A stretch of DNA of 64,000 nt from Kaistia dalseonensis. GTDB lineage: Bacteria; Pseudomonadota; Alphaproteobacteria; Rhizobiales; Kaistiaceae. The position numbers and the translations under genes are program-made. The stretch covers positions 434,001-498,000 of the forward strand of contig NZ_JAUSVO010000002.1 in NCBI RefSeq assembly GCF_030814715.1. The letters are read 5' to 3'. The notes under the pieces are model-generated. The model was not told the DNA's origin, ran no database searches, and worked only from the letters and a program-made list of their open reading frames with translations. Within the stretch, counting starts at the first letter, position 1. Each line of letters starts with the position of its first letter. This document shows positions 30,619 to 38,934 of this stretch, piece by piece.

Positions 30619-32181
30619 ATGATCCGCATCCTCATCTATATCGCCCTGGTCTTCGCCATCGCCGCCGGCTTTGCCTGGCTCGCCGATCGGCCGGGCGAGA
30701 TCGCCATGGTCTGGCAGGGCTATGAAGTCCACACCAGCCTGATGGTCGGCGCCGTGGCGCTGGCGGCGCTGTTCGTCGCGATCGCCTTCGTCCTGTGGCT
30801 GATCGTGACCGTCTTTCGCGCGCCGGGCTTGTTCGGTGACTGGATGTCCGGGCGCCGGCGCGACCGTGGCTATCGCGCCTTGTCACGCGGCATGATCGCG
30901 ATCGGCGCGGGCGACGTGAAGCGCGCCAAGCGCTTCGCCGTCGAATCGCGCAAGATTCTGAAGGACGAGCCGCTGACGCTGCTGCTCGCCGCCCAATCCG
31001 CCCAGCTCACGGGCGATGCGGTTGCCGCGCGCCAGGCCTTTGAGAGCATGGTGGAGGTGCCCGAGACGCGCCTGCTCGGCCTGCGTGGCCTCTTTGTCGA
31101 GGCCCAGCGCGCGGGCGAGCATGAAGCGGCCCATCACTATGCGAAGGAGGCCGCCGCCGCGGCGCCGAGCCTCGCATGGGCCGGCACGGCGCTGTTCGAA
31201 TACCAGGCGGCGGCGGGCGACTGGCAGGGCGCGCTGCTGACGCTCGGCGCCAACCTCCACGCCAAGCTCGTCGATCGTGGCCAGGCCCACAGGCTGCGGG
31301 CCGTGCTGCTCACGGCGCGCGGGCTCGATCTCGAGGCCGCCGAGCCCGACGACGCCAAGGCGGTTGCGCTCGAAGCCGTCAAGCTCGCCCCGGGCCTCGT
31401 TCCGGCCGCGACGCTCGCGAGCCGCGTGCTGATCAGGGGCGGCGACATGAAGCGCGCCTCGAAGATCCTCGAAGCCGCATGGAAGATCGAGCCGCATCCG
31501 GAACTGGCCGAAGCCTATGCCGAGATACGGACCGGCGACACGGCGCTGGACCGGCTGAAGCGCGCTGAAAAGCTCGCCGCGCTCCGCCCGCTACATCCGG
31601 AAAGCCAGCTCGCTCTCGCACGCGCCGCGATCGATGCGCGCGAATGGGCCGAGGCGCGCCGCCATCTGGCCTCGATCCGCGAGGAAGACCGCACCGAACG
31701 CTTCTGCCTGCTGATGGCCGAAATCGAGCAGGGTGCCGCGGGGGACCGTGGCCGCGCCCGCGAATGGCTCGGCCGGGCCGTCCGCTCGCCGCGTGATTCG
31801 GTCTGGATGGCCGATGGCTACGCCTTCCCGGCCTGGGCGCCGATCTCGCCGATTTCCGGCCGGATCGACGCGTTCGAATGGCGGCGACCGACCGTGGCGC
31901 TTCCGGACGAATACCGCCCGGCCCTGGAGCTCGACGCCGAGCCGGCGGGCGAGGAGACCGATCACGGCGACACACTCTCGCTGACGATCGACGCCACCCC
32001 GGCGCCTGCCCCGACCCCACCGCCTGCACCCGCCGCCGCGAAGGTGGAGATGAAGCCGGCCGTCGCGACCGCGCCGGAACGCAGCGCCACCGTAGCGCTC
32101 GCAGACCTGCCGCCGCCGCCCGACGACCCGGGTGTCGAGGACATCGCGCCGGTCCCGATCGACCGTCTGCGTCTGCAATGA
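30619..32181 (+). CDS. hemY: HemY-like TPR membrane protein
   Basis: 520-residue protein of the 'heme biosynthesis HemY' family (not the protoporphyrinogen oxidase of the same name in Bacillus). Two TM helices lie at about 3-22 and 40-65, followed by a HemY_N segment (RGYRALSRGMIAIGAGDVKRAKRFA) and TPR repeats to about 400. The Pro/Ala-rich C-terminal tail ends VPIDRLRLQ. It is the last gene of the hem/Mic60 operon, starting 10 bp after the Mic60-like gene. Its role in heme synthesis is unclear. Confidence 0.9.
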   Translation: MIRILIYIALVFAIAAGFAWLADRPGEIAMVWQGYEVHTSLMVGAVALAALFVAIAFVLWLIVTVFRAPGLFGDWMSGRRRDRGYRALSRGMIAIGAGDVKRAKRFAVESRKILKDEPLTLLLAAQSAQLTGDAVAARQAFESMVEVPETRLLGLRGLFVEAQRAGEHEAAHHYAKEAAAAAPSLAWAGTALFEYQAAAGDWQGALLTLGANLHAKLVDRGQAHRLRAVLLTARGLDLEAAEPDDAKAVALEAVKLAPGLVPAATLASRVLIRGGDMKRASKILEAAWKIEPHPELAEAYAEIRTGDTALDRLKRAEKLAALRPLHPESQLALARAAIDAREWAEARRHLASIREEDRTERFCLLMAEIEQGAAGDRGRAREWLGRAVRSPRDSVWMADGYAFPAWAPISPISGRIDAFEWRRPTVALPDEYRPALELDAEPAGEETDHGDTLSLTIDATPAPAPTPPPAPAAAKVEMKPAVATAPERSATVALADLPPPPDDPGVEDIAPVPIDRLRLQ

Positions 32182-32188
32182 ACAGGAT

Positions 32189-32220
32189 ATTCGGCACCGG
32201 GCTTGAAACCGGCGCCGAAT
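32189..32220 (+). terminator. hairpin after hemY
   Basis: Stem ATTCGGCACCGG / CCGGCGCCGAAT (12 bp with one mismatch), 8-nt loop, starting 7 nt after the hemY stop. It has no U-tract, so it is a terminator or mRNA-stabilising hairpin. Confidence 0.55.
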
Positions 32221-32282
32221 ATGGCTATTAACGCGCCGGTTCCCGCAGCCGTCGACGCCGACGGGCGTGAGATACCCGGTAC

Positions 32283-32358
32283 GCCGCTTTAGCTCAGCTG
32301 GTAGAGCACATCATTCGTAATGATGGGGTCACAGGTTCGAATCCTGTAAGCGGCACCA
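32283..32358 (+). tRNA. tRNA-Thr (anticodon CGT)
   Basis: Full cloverleaf of 76 nt. The acceptor stem GCCGCTT/AAGCGGC pairs completely, the D-arm is GCTC...GAGC, the anticodon arm CATCA-TTCGTAA-TGATG gives anticodon CGT, the T-arm contains GGTTCGAATCC, and the encoded 3' end is ACCA. Confidence 0.97.
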
Positions 32359-32483
32359 CATTTCCCCCGGAAGTCATTGCGAAGATTGTCCGGCGGCTCC
32401 TTGCATGCGGTGCCTGTCGGTTCGACGAACAGGCGCTGACGGGAACGGTCCGGCTTCCGGCTCCGATCCGAGGCGGAGGTTCG

Positions 32484-32729
32484 ATGGAGAATGCGACCTA
32501 CTATATCGTGCCGGACCCAGCCGGTACCGATTGGACGGTTCACCATGACGGCACCGATCTCGGCCGCTTTTCAAGCTATGACGACGCCGTCAAGATAGCG
32601 GTCAAAATGGCGGAAAGCGCCTGCGAAATCGGGTTCGCCAGCTCAGCAGTCTCCGTCCGTGACAAGGGTGATTTCGAGGTGATCTTCCGCTGCGAGCCGG
32701 CGACCGCGATCACCGCCATCCTGGAATGA
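32484..32729 (+). CDS. small DUF2188-like protein
   Basis: 81-residue hypothetical protein, MENATYYIVPDPAGTDWTVH at the start. The pattern of two beta-strands (YYIVP...WTVHHDG), a helix (SYDDAVKIAVKMAESACEIG) and a final strand (FEVIFRC) resembles DUF2188 proteins, which pair an N-terminal W-x-V strand with an Ala-rich helix. The similarity is weak. It stands alone after tRNA-Thr and before a strong terminator. Function unknown. Confidence 0.65.
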   Translation: MENATYYIVPDPAGTDWTVHHDGTDLGRFSSYDDAVKIAVKMAESACEIGFASSAVSVRDKGDFEVIFRCEPATAITAILE

Positions 32730-32731
32730 AA

Positions 32732-32764
32732 AAGGGCACCCGCCAAAAACGACTGGGTGCCCTT
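32732..32764 (+). terminator. rho-independent-type hairpin
   Basis: Perfect 10-bp stem AAGGGCACCC / GGGTGCCCTT with a 13-nt loop, directly after the stop of the 81-residue gene. Flanking A and T runs are short. Confidence 0.7.
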
Positions 32765-33092
32765 AGCAATATTTCCCCCGGACCCCTCTTTGAAAAAACG
32801 AAAATCGGGCCGTCTCGCGCGCCTTTCAAAAGCGATACTGGCGCAATGCAGCGCGAATTTGAGCGAAGTGCGCCGGGCTGTCAACACACGAGAATGCAGT
32901 GTGACGCGAGGTTTTTTTGGTCGAGGCCTCGCTCTTAACCAGAAAGTAGCAATCTCAGGCCATAGTGATCCCGTGGTCGCGTATCGGTGTGTTTTTCCCG
33001 GCTGGCCATGAGAATGACAGGGCAACCATCATGGCTTCGGCCGCGGTGGTTGCCCTCATCATTTGGGGATGCGGGATCGTCGCTCCGATAAT
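32765..33092. other. gene-free stretch with one hairpin
   Basis: No coding frame I can support. It is locally less GC-rich, with A/T runs such as TTTTTTT near 32911. The only clear structure is the hairpin at 33019-33056 next to xth. Confidence 0.5.
33019..33056 (-). terminator. xth downstream hairpin
   Basis: Perfect 10-bp outer stem AGGGCAACCA / TGGTTGCCCT enclosing a small inner GGC-TTCG-GCC stem. It lies 37 nt past the xth stop (minus strand). It has no U-tract. Confidence 0.55.
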
Positions 33093-33896
33093 TTAGGCGG
33101 CTATCTTCACGATGACGGGGACATGGTCCGAGGGCCTGTTCCAGCCGCGCGCCTCGCGGATGACCTCCATGCCGAGCAAGCGACCGCGCAGCGGCGGCGT
33201 CACCCAGACATGATCGAGGCGGCGGCCGCGATCCGACGCTTCCCAGTCCTGCGCGCGATAGCTCCACCAGGTGTAGAGCTTCTGATCGGCCGGAACGAAC
33301 TGCCGCATGGCATCGACCCATCCGCCGGCCGCGCGTACCGCTTCGAGCTTCTCGGTCTCGACCGGCGTGTGGCTGACGACGTTCAGCAACTGCTTGTGCG
33401 ACCAGACATCCTGCTCCAGCGGCGCGATGTTCAGATCGCCGACGAGGATCGCCGGACGATTGGTCTCCGCGCCCGTGAGCCAGGACCGCATCTCGTCGAG
33501 GAAGCCGAGCTTGTGCGCGAATTTCTCGTTGATTGCGGGATCGGGCTCGTCGCCGCCGGCCGGGACATAGAAATTATGCAGCGTGATCGGCACTTCGCGA
33601 TCGGCGAGCGTCACCGAGACGTGGCGGGCATCATCCTTGCCGCAGAAACCGCGCCGATTGCTCTCGATGAAGGGCACGCGCGCCACGGTCGCGACGCCGT
33701 GATAGCCCTTCTGCCCATGAACGACCTGATGCGTATAGCCGAGCTTCTTGAAGGCGGCGGCGGGGAAGTTCCCCTCGATGCACTTGATCTCCTGCAGACA
33801 GAGAATGTCTGGGCGATGCGCCTCGAGGAAGGAGGTGACGAGATCGATCCGGAGCCGAACCGAGTTGATGTTCCAGGTCGCGATGCTGATCGTCAT
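33093..33896 (-). CDS. xth: exodeoxyribonuclease III
   Basis: AP endonuclease/3'-5' exonuclease of base-excision repair, EEP superfamily, 267 residues from the ATG at 33896. Motifs: ISIATWNINSVRLRI, LCLQEIKC (metal-binding Glu), the YVPAGGDEPD segment (Tyr), GDLNIAP (Asp/Asn) and C-terminal RRLDHVWVT and PSDHVPVIV (catalytic His). Length is normal. Single gene with its own downstream hairpin. Confidence 0.95.
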   Translation of the reverse strand: MTISIATWNINSVRLRIDLVTSFLEAHRPDILCLQEIKCIEGNFPAAAFKKLGYTHQVVHGQKGYHGVATVARVPFIESNRRGFCGKDDARHVSVTLADREVPITLHNFYVPAGGDEPDPAINEKFAHKLGFLDEMRSWLTGAETNRPAILVGDLNIAPLEQDVWSHKQLLNVVSHTPVETEKLEAVRAAGGWVDAMRQFVPADQKLYTWWSYRAQDWEASDRGRRLDHVWVTPPLRGRLLGMEVIREARGWNRPSDHVPVIVKIAA

Positions 33897-34240
33897 GACT
33901 TGTCCCAGCGGCATGAGGCCGACGGGTGCCAATACGGGATCACGCGACGGAGGCCAAGAAAAAGCTGAGAAGAACCGCCGAATTGAGAGCGCCTGGATGC
34001 GGCTCCGGTGAGGCTTGAAAAGGAAACGCCCAGCCCCGGGGGAGGCTGGGCGTTGCGCTTTTCAGCGCTCCGCGCCCGTCTGATAGACGCGGCGCATGGC
34101 GGGACCATCTACGGCGAGACGGGGGGCACTACCGATCGATGGAATGTCCCGCTCACAACATGATTTGGTGTATTCGCCGAATAATTCAAGAGCAGCTTAA
34201 CCAGGGGCGGTTTGGAATCGTTCACAACAACGCGAGCGGG
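33897..34240. other. gene-free stretch between xth and lolA
   Basis: No coding frame supported. It holds the lolA-side hairpin at 34025-34054 and probably the xth promoter. I see no RNA gene or repeat shared with elsewhere in the window. Confidence 0.5.
34025..34054. terminator. hairpin between xth and lolA
   Basis: Perfect 11-bp stem AACGCCCAGCC / GGCTGGGCGTT with an 8-nt G-rich loop. On the minus strand it lies about 190 nt past the lolA stop and is followed by TTCCTTTTC. Confidence 0.65.
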
Positions 34241-34882
34241 CTACTTCGAGTTCGGCAGGTAGTAGTCGATCTTGAAATTCTTGGGATCGGCCGGCCGGCC
34301 GATCTCGACATCGTAGACTGCAACCGACGTATCGAGCCCTTGCGCATCGGTCACGACCCACTGGCGCAACTCGAATGTCTTGTTGTCGAAGATGAGCTTG
34401 AGGCTGCCATCGCCAAAGGCGCTGTCCTGCTTCAGCACCAGCGAGATCAGGTCGGGCTCCTCGATCAGCTGGCGCACGATATCGGCCGATGTCAGGTCGA
34501 TCCGGTCGGCCAGCAGGTAGCGCAGCGGCGTCTTGGCGAGTGGATAGAGATCCTGCGTCATCACCTTGCTGTCGCGCACAGCGACCTGGTTGCCGTCGCA
34601 GATCACATCCATCTTGACCGGCGGGCTATAGTGGAAGCGGATCTTGCCCGGACGGCTGATGAAGAACACGCCATCCGATTGCTCGCCATTCGGCCCGAAC
34701 TGGATGAAACGACCCTGCATGGTGCGGATCGCGTTGAAATAGCTGTTGATCTTGCCCAGCGCGTCGGTCTGCTGGGGCGTAAAGGCGGCATAGGCGGGCC
34801 CGGCGGCGGCCATCAGGGCGAAGCCGACGGAAGAAGCCAGGAAACCGCGGCGCGTCGAGCGTGAAACCTTGTCGAACGTCAC
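34241..34882 (-). CDS. lolA: outer-membrane lipoprotein carrier protein LolA
   Basis: 213-residue periplasmic LolA-like chaperone carrying lipoproteins across the periplasm. The N-terminus carries a twin-arginine-like sequence RSTRRGFLASS and a hydrophobic stretch ending GPAYA, so export may be by Tat. The LolA beta-barrel pattern is clear: YFNAIRTMQGRFIQFGPNGEQSDG, ISRPGKIRFHYSPP, VAVRDSKVMTQDLYPLAKTPLRYLL and LRQWVVTDAQG. It lies 105 bp downstream of ftsK on the same strand, a conserved ftsK-lolA order. Confidence 0.92.
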   Translation of the reverse strand: MTFDKVSRSTRRGFLASSVGFALMAAAGPAYAAFTPQQTDALGKINSYFNAIRTMQGRFIQFGPNGEQSDGVFFISRPGKIRFHYSPPVKMDVICDGNQVAVRDSKVMTQDLYPLAKTPLRYLLADRIDLTSADIVRQLIEEPDLISLVLKQDSAFGDGSLKLIFDNKTFELRQWVVTDAQGLDTSVAVYDVEIGRPADPKNFKIDYYLPNSK

Positions 34883-34987
34883 GATTCGTCTTTCCTTCGT
34901 GTCGTGGACGGCGCGAAGCCGACCGGATTGCCCGTCGGTTCTCGCCCTAAGGACGTTTGATGGCGATTTCGGGGCGCGACAGCCGGC

Positions 34988-37543
34988 TCAGAACCGGCCT
35001 TCATCCTCGCCACCGACCAGGATCTCGCGTTTGCCGGCATGGTTGGCGGGCCCGACGAGGCCTTCCTTCTCCATGCGCTCGATCAGCGAGGCGGCGCGGT
35101 TATAGCCAATCGAAAGGCGCCGCTGGATATAGCTGGTGGAGGCCTTGCGATCGCGCAAGACGACGGCGACGGCCTTGTCGTAGAGATCGTTCGATTCCTC
35201 GCCGCCGAGGATCGGTCCGCCGGCCTCGCCGCCCTCCTCCGTCTCGCCGTCATCCTCGGTGATGGAATCGAGATAGTCGGGATGGCCCTGCGTCTTCAGG
35301 TGCTTGACGATGCGCTCGACCTCCTCGTCGGAGACGAAGGGGCCGTGGACGCGCTGGATGCGGCCGCCGCCGGCCATGTAGAGCATGTCGCCCTGGCCGA
35401 GCAGCTGTTCCGCGCCCATCTCGCCGAGGATGGTGCGGCTGTCGATCTTGGACGTGACCTGGAAGGAGATGCGGGTCGGGAAGTTCGCCTTGATCGTGCC
35501 GGTGATGACGTCGACCGAGGGGCGCTGCGTTGCCATGATCACATGGATGCCGGCGGCGCGCGCCATCTGCGCCAGACGCTGGACGGCGCCTTCGATATCC
35601 TTGCCGGCGACCATCATCAGGTCGGCCATCTCGTCGATCAGCACGACGATATAGGGAATCGGCTCGAGCGGCAGGTCTTCCTGCTCGTAGACCGCCTCGC
35701 CCGTCTCCTTGTCGAAACCGGTCTGGATCGTGCGCGTCAGCACCTCGCCGCGCGCCTTGGCCTGGCCGACACGGGCATTGTAGCCGTCGATGTTGCGCAC
35801 GCCGACCTTCGACATCTTGCGATACCGGTCCTCCATCTCGCGCACGGTCCATTTGAGCGCGACGACGGCCTTCTTGGGATCAGTGACGACGGGCGTCAGC
35901 AGATGCGGAATGCCGTCATAGATGGAGAGTTCGAGCATTTTCGGGTCGATCATGATCAGCCGGCATTCATCCGGCCGGAGCCGGTAGAGCAGCGACAGGA
36001 TCATGGTGTTGATCGCGACCGACTTGCCCGAGCCGGTGGTGCCGGCAACGAGCAGGTGCGGCATGCGCGCCAGATCGGCGATGACGGGTTCGCCGCCGAT
36101 CGTCTTGCCGAGGCACATGGGCAGCCGCGCCTTCGACTTCTCGAAATCCTCGGCCGCGAGCAGCTCGCGCAGGAACACCATCTCGCGGCGCGCATTCGGC
36201 AATTCGATGCCGATCGCGTTCTTGCCGGGGATGACGGCGACGCGGGCGGCGATTGCGCTCATCGAACGCGCAATATCGTCGGCCAGGCCGATGACGCGGG
36301 ACGACTTGATGCCCGGCGCCGGCTCCAGTTCGTAGAGCGTCACGACCGGGCCCGGGCGGACATTGATGATCTCGCCGCGAATGCCGAAATCATCGAGCAC
36401 GCCTTCCAGCACGCGCGCATTCTGCTCCAGCGCCTCGAGATTGATCTTGGCGCGGGGGTCGACGGCGCGCGGCTCCGCCAGGAACTGCAGGGCCGGAAGC
36501 TCGAAGCTCTCATTCTTCAGCAGCGAGGGCTGTGCATCCTGCGCGAGCCGCTTGCCGGCCTTCGGCCGTGGTGCCGGCGCGCTCACCCGCGCCGAAGGCA
36601 GCGGGCTCAGCTGATCATCGTCCTCATCGTCCTCGTCATCGAGCGCGGCCTCGGGCATGGCCCCGCCGCGTGGCGCGACGCTGCGCGGCACCATGCGCGG
36701 CTCGCGCCGTCCGCCATCGACCGATGGCTCGCGACCGCCGACCGGACGGACCGGGACGTCGTCCTCATCGTCATGCCGACGGAACAGCCGCCCGACACTC
36801 GCGCGCGCCGAATACCCCCAATGGGCGAGAGCACCGAGCGGTACGGCGAAGAAGCTGCCGCGCTCGTCGTCATCAAAAGCGTCGACATCGTCGGGCTCGA
36901 CCTCGCGCTGCCGCTTGGCTGCGGGACGCGGCGCATTCTCGCGCGCCGGGCGTTCATCATCGCGGCGACCGAGGCGAACAAAGCCGGCGGCATGCAGCAG
37001 CAGCGCGAAGCTCAGAAGCGCGAAGAGGGCGGGAGCGATCGTCGCGGCATTGCCGGTCGGCGGGCCGCCGAGCACGAGGTTCGGGATACGGCCCAGAACA
37101 TCGCCCAGCACGCCGCCGAGCCCGGTCGGCAGCGGCCAATGCGCGGTCACCGGGACATAGGACAGGGACGCGGCGGCAGCGAGCGGGGCGGCGAGCCAGC
37201 TCGCGATCATCATGCCGCGAAAGGAACGGCCACCGAACAGCCCGCGCCAGCCCCAGAACACGGCCGGCAGCAGCAGGACGGCCGCGGCGAGGCCGAAGAA
37301 CTGCATCAGCAGGTCGGAGATGATGGCGCCGGGAAAGCCGAGAATATTGACCACGGGCTTGGCCGCCGCATAGGAAAGCGACGGGTCGTCGACGGTCCAG
37401 GTGACGAGGCTCGCAGCGATCGCCGCAGCGCCCGCCAGGAGCGCCACGCCGATCACCAGGCCGACATGGCGGCGCAGGAGCCGCGAAAGCCCCTCCCCGT
37501 CATCGGACGGCATGGGCAGCGAAACCGATCGTGTCGAACGCAT
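34988..37543 (-). CDS. ftsK: DNA translocase FtsK
   Basis: Septal DNA pump that resolves and segregates chromosome dimers during division. The 851 residues have about four N-terminal TM helices (25-190), a charged linker (about 200-340) and the motor: P-loop LVAGTTGSGKSVAIN, Walker B YIVVLIDEMADLMM and ATQRPSVDVITG. The C-terminal gamma domain (about 785-845, SYIQRRLSIGYNRAASLIERMEKEGLV) reads KOPS-type sites. Length is normal for rhizobial FtsK. It precedes lolA. Confidence 0.97.
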   Translation of the reverse strand: MRSTRSVSLPMPSDDGEGLSRLLRRHVGLVIGVALLAGAAAIAASLVTWTVDDPSLSYAAAKPVVNILGFPGAIISDLLMQFFGLAAAVLLLPAVFWGWRGLFGGRSFRGMMIASWLAAPLAAAASLSYVPVTAHWPLPTGLGGVLGDVLGRIPNLVLGGPPTGNAATIAPALFALLSFALLLHAAGFVRLGRRDDERPARENAPRPAAKRQREVEPDDVDAFDDDERGSFFAVPLGALAHWGYSARASVGRLFRRHDDEDDVPVRPVGGREPSVDGGRREPRMVPRSVAPRGGAMPEAALDDEDDEDDDQLSPLPSARVSAPAPRPKAGKRLAQDAQPSLLKNESFELPALQFLAEPRAVDPRAKINLEALEQNARVLEGVLDDFGIRGEIINVRPGPVVTLYELEPAPGIKSSRVIGLADDIARSMSAIAARVAVIPGKNAIGIELPNARREMVFLRELLAAEDFEKSKARLPMCLGKTIGGEPVIADLARMPHLLVAGTTGSGKSVAINTMILSLLYRLRPDECRLIMIDPKMLELSIYDGIPHLLTPVVTDPKKAVVALKWTVREMEDRYRKMSKVGVRNIDGYNARVGQAKARGEVLTRTIQTGFDKETGEAVYEQEDLPLEPIPYIVVLIDEMADLMMVAGKDIEGAVQRLAQMARAAGIHVIMATQRPSVDVITGTIKANFPTRISFQVTSKIDSRTILGEMGAEQLLGQGDMLYMAGGGRIQRVHGPFVSDEEVERIVKHLKTQGHPDYLDSITEDDGETEEGGEAGGPILGGEESNDLYDKAVAVVLRDRKASTSYIQRRLSIGYNRAASLIERMEKEGLVGPANHAGKREILVGGEDEGRF

Positions 37544-37567
37544 CGTCGAACCGTATCCTTCCCCGAA

Positions 37568-38770
37568 TCAGCCGAGCACGCGTGCCATGCGCGTCAGAGC
37601 TTCCTTGGTGGTGGCGATATCCTGAACCATGGCGACACGGATGAAGCCATCGCCGGGATTGAGGCCATCGGCGCCGGGCAGCGAGAGATAGCCGCCCGGA
37701 ATCGTGCGCACGCCCGCCTCGCGCCAGAGCCGCACGGCCGCCTCCTCGCCATTGCCGACATCGAGCCAGAGGAAGAATCCGCCCTCCGGCACGGTGGGGC
37801 AGAGGTCCGGCCCGAGTATCTCGGCGGCAAGGCGATATTTCTCGTTATAGAGCGCGCGGTTCTCCACGACATGCGCCTCGTCGCGATAGGCCGCGACGCC
37901 GACGGCCTGGATCGGGCCCGGAACCTGCGGCGCCGCCATGTTGCGCAGCCGCGTCCAGCCCGTGATGAACTGCGGGTCGCCGGCGACGAAGCCGCAGCGC
38001 AGCCCCGGCAGGTTCGACCGCTTCGAGAGCGAATGAAACGCCAGCACATTGGCGAAGCCTTCGCCGAGGCGATCGGCGGCCTCGAGCACGCCATGCGGCG
38101 GCTCGTCGCGATAGATCTCGGAATAGCACTCGTCGGCGAAGATCATGAAATCACGCTGCCGGGCGACGCTGATGAGCCGCGTCCAGTCCTCCAGCGTCGC
38201 GACGCTGCCCTGCGGCGCCACAGGGGACGCGATGTAGACGGCGATGGTGCGCGCGAGAATATCGTCGGAGAGGCGGGAGAGATCGGGCTGGTAGCGCTCC
38301 TCCGGCCCGGCCTCGAGCAGGATCACCTCGGCGCCTGCGGCTTCGGCCCCGGCGGCATAGGCCTGGTAGAACGGGTTCGGCAGCAGGATCACCGGGCGGG
38401 CGATGTTCGTGGCGCGCTCGCGCGCGCCGAGCGCCGCGAAGAACAGCCCCTCGCGCGACCCGTTCAGCGGAAGAACCATGCGTTCGGGATCGACCGGCGT
38501 CGACGTCAGCCCGTAGCGGTGGTCGAGCCAGCCCGCCATGGTCTGGCGGAACTCATCCGTGCCGCGAATGGCGGGATAGCGGCCGAAGGATTCGAGATTT
38601 TCGGCCAGCACCGGGCCGACGAAGGACGGGATCGGATGCTGTGGCTCGCCGAGACCCAGATTGATCGGCGACAGGCCGGGCACGATGCCGGCCAGACGGT
38701 CGTTCAACCGGACAAAGGGCGAGATCGCTTTGCGGGCGCTCGTCGTGCCGAGCATGGCGCCGGTCCTCAT
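37568..38770 (-). CDS. class I/II aminotransferase, probable succinyldiaminopimelate transaminase
   Basis: PLP enzyme of 400 residues, fold-type I. It has the N-terminal SPINLGLGEPQHPIP, the NPFYQAY cofactor pocket and the Schiff-base lysine in FHSLSKRSNLPGLRCGF. The downstream EGGFFLWLDVG and final RVAMV (carboxylate arginine) are typical of DapC-like enzymes of lysine/diaminopimelate synthesis. The specific substrate is inferred. A second ATG at 38755 has a better-spaced GAGG, so the first five residues may not be translated. It lies 24 bp upstream of ftsK on the same strand. Confidence 0.82.
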   Translation of the reverse strand: MRTGAMLGTTSARKAISPFVRLNDRLAGIVPGLSPINLGLGEPQHPIPSFVGPVLAENLESFGRYPAIRGTDEFRQTMAGWLDHRYGLTSTPVDPERMVLPLNGSREGLFFAALGARERATNIARPVILLPNPFYQAYAAGAEAAGAEVILLEAGPEERYQPDLSRLSDDILARTIAVYIASPVAPQGSVATLEDWTRLISVARQRDFMIFADECYSEIYRDEPPHGVLEAADRLGEGFANVLAFHSLSKRSNLPGLRCGFVAGDPQFITGWTRLRNMAAPQVPGPIQAVGVAAYRDEAHVVENRALYNEKYRLAAEILGPDLCPTVPEGGFFLWLDVGNGEEAAVRLWREAGVRTIPGGYLSLPGADGLNPGDGFIRVAMVQDIATTKEALTRMARVLG

Positions 38771-38857
38771 TGATGGATTCGATTTGAGGACCCTAGCCCG
38801 GCTTTGGTTAAGCCGCCTTTAACCATCGCCCGACAGCGCCGCGCGCTGTGCAAAAAA

Positions 38858-38882
38858 GAAGCCCCGGCGAGACCGGGGCTTC
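38858..38882 (-). terminator. amtB rho-independent terminator
   Basis: Perfect 10-bp stem GAAGCCCCGG / CCGGGGCTTC with a 5-nt loop, followed on the minus strand by a run of six Ts, just past the amtB stop at 38935. Confidence 0.85.
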
Positions 38883-38934
38883 CAGATATTCACGTCTCGG
38901 AAGACCGGAGCGCCAAGGCGCCCCGGAGACCGGA

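Noticed and set aside
35039-38773. 1244-codon open frame on the plus strand opposite ftsK and the DapC-like gene
   Set aside because: It is antisense to two well-supported genes, has low-complexity Arg/Ala/His-rich composition and no recognisable domain; typical GC-driven shadow.
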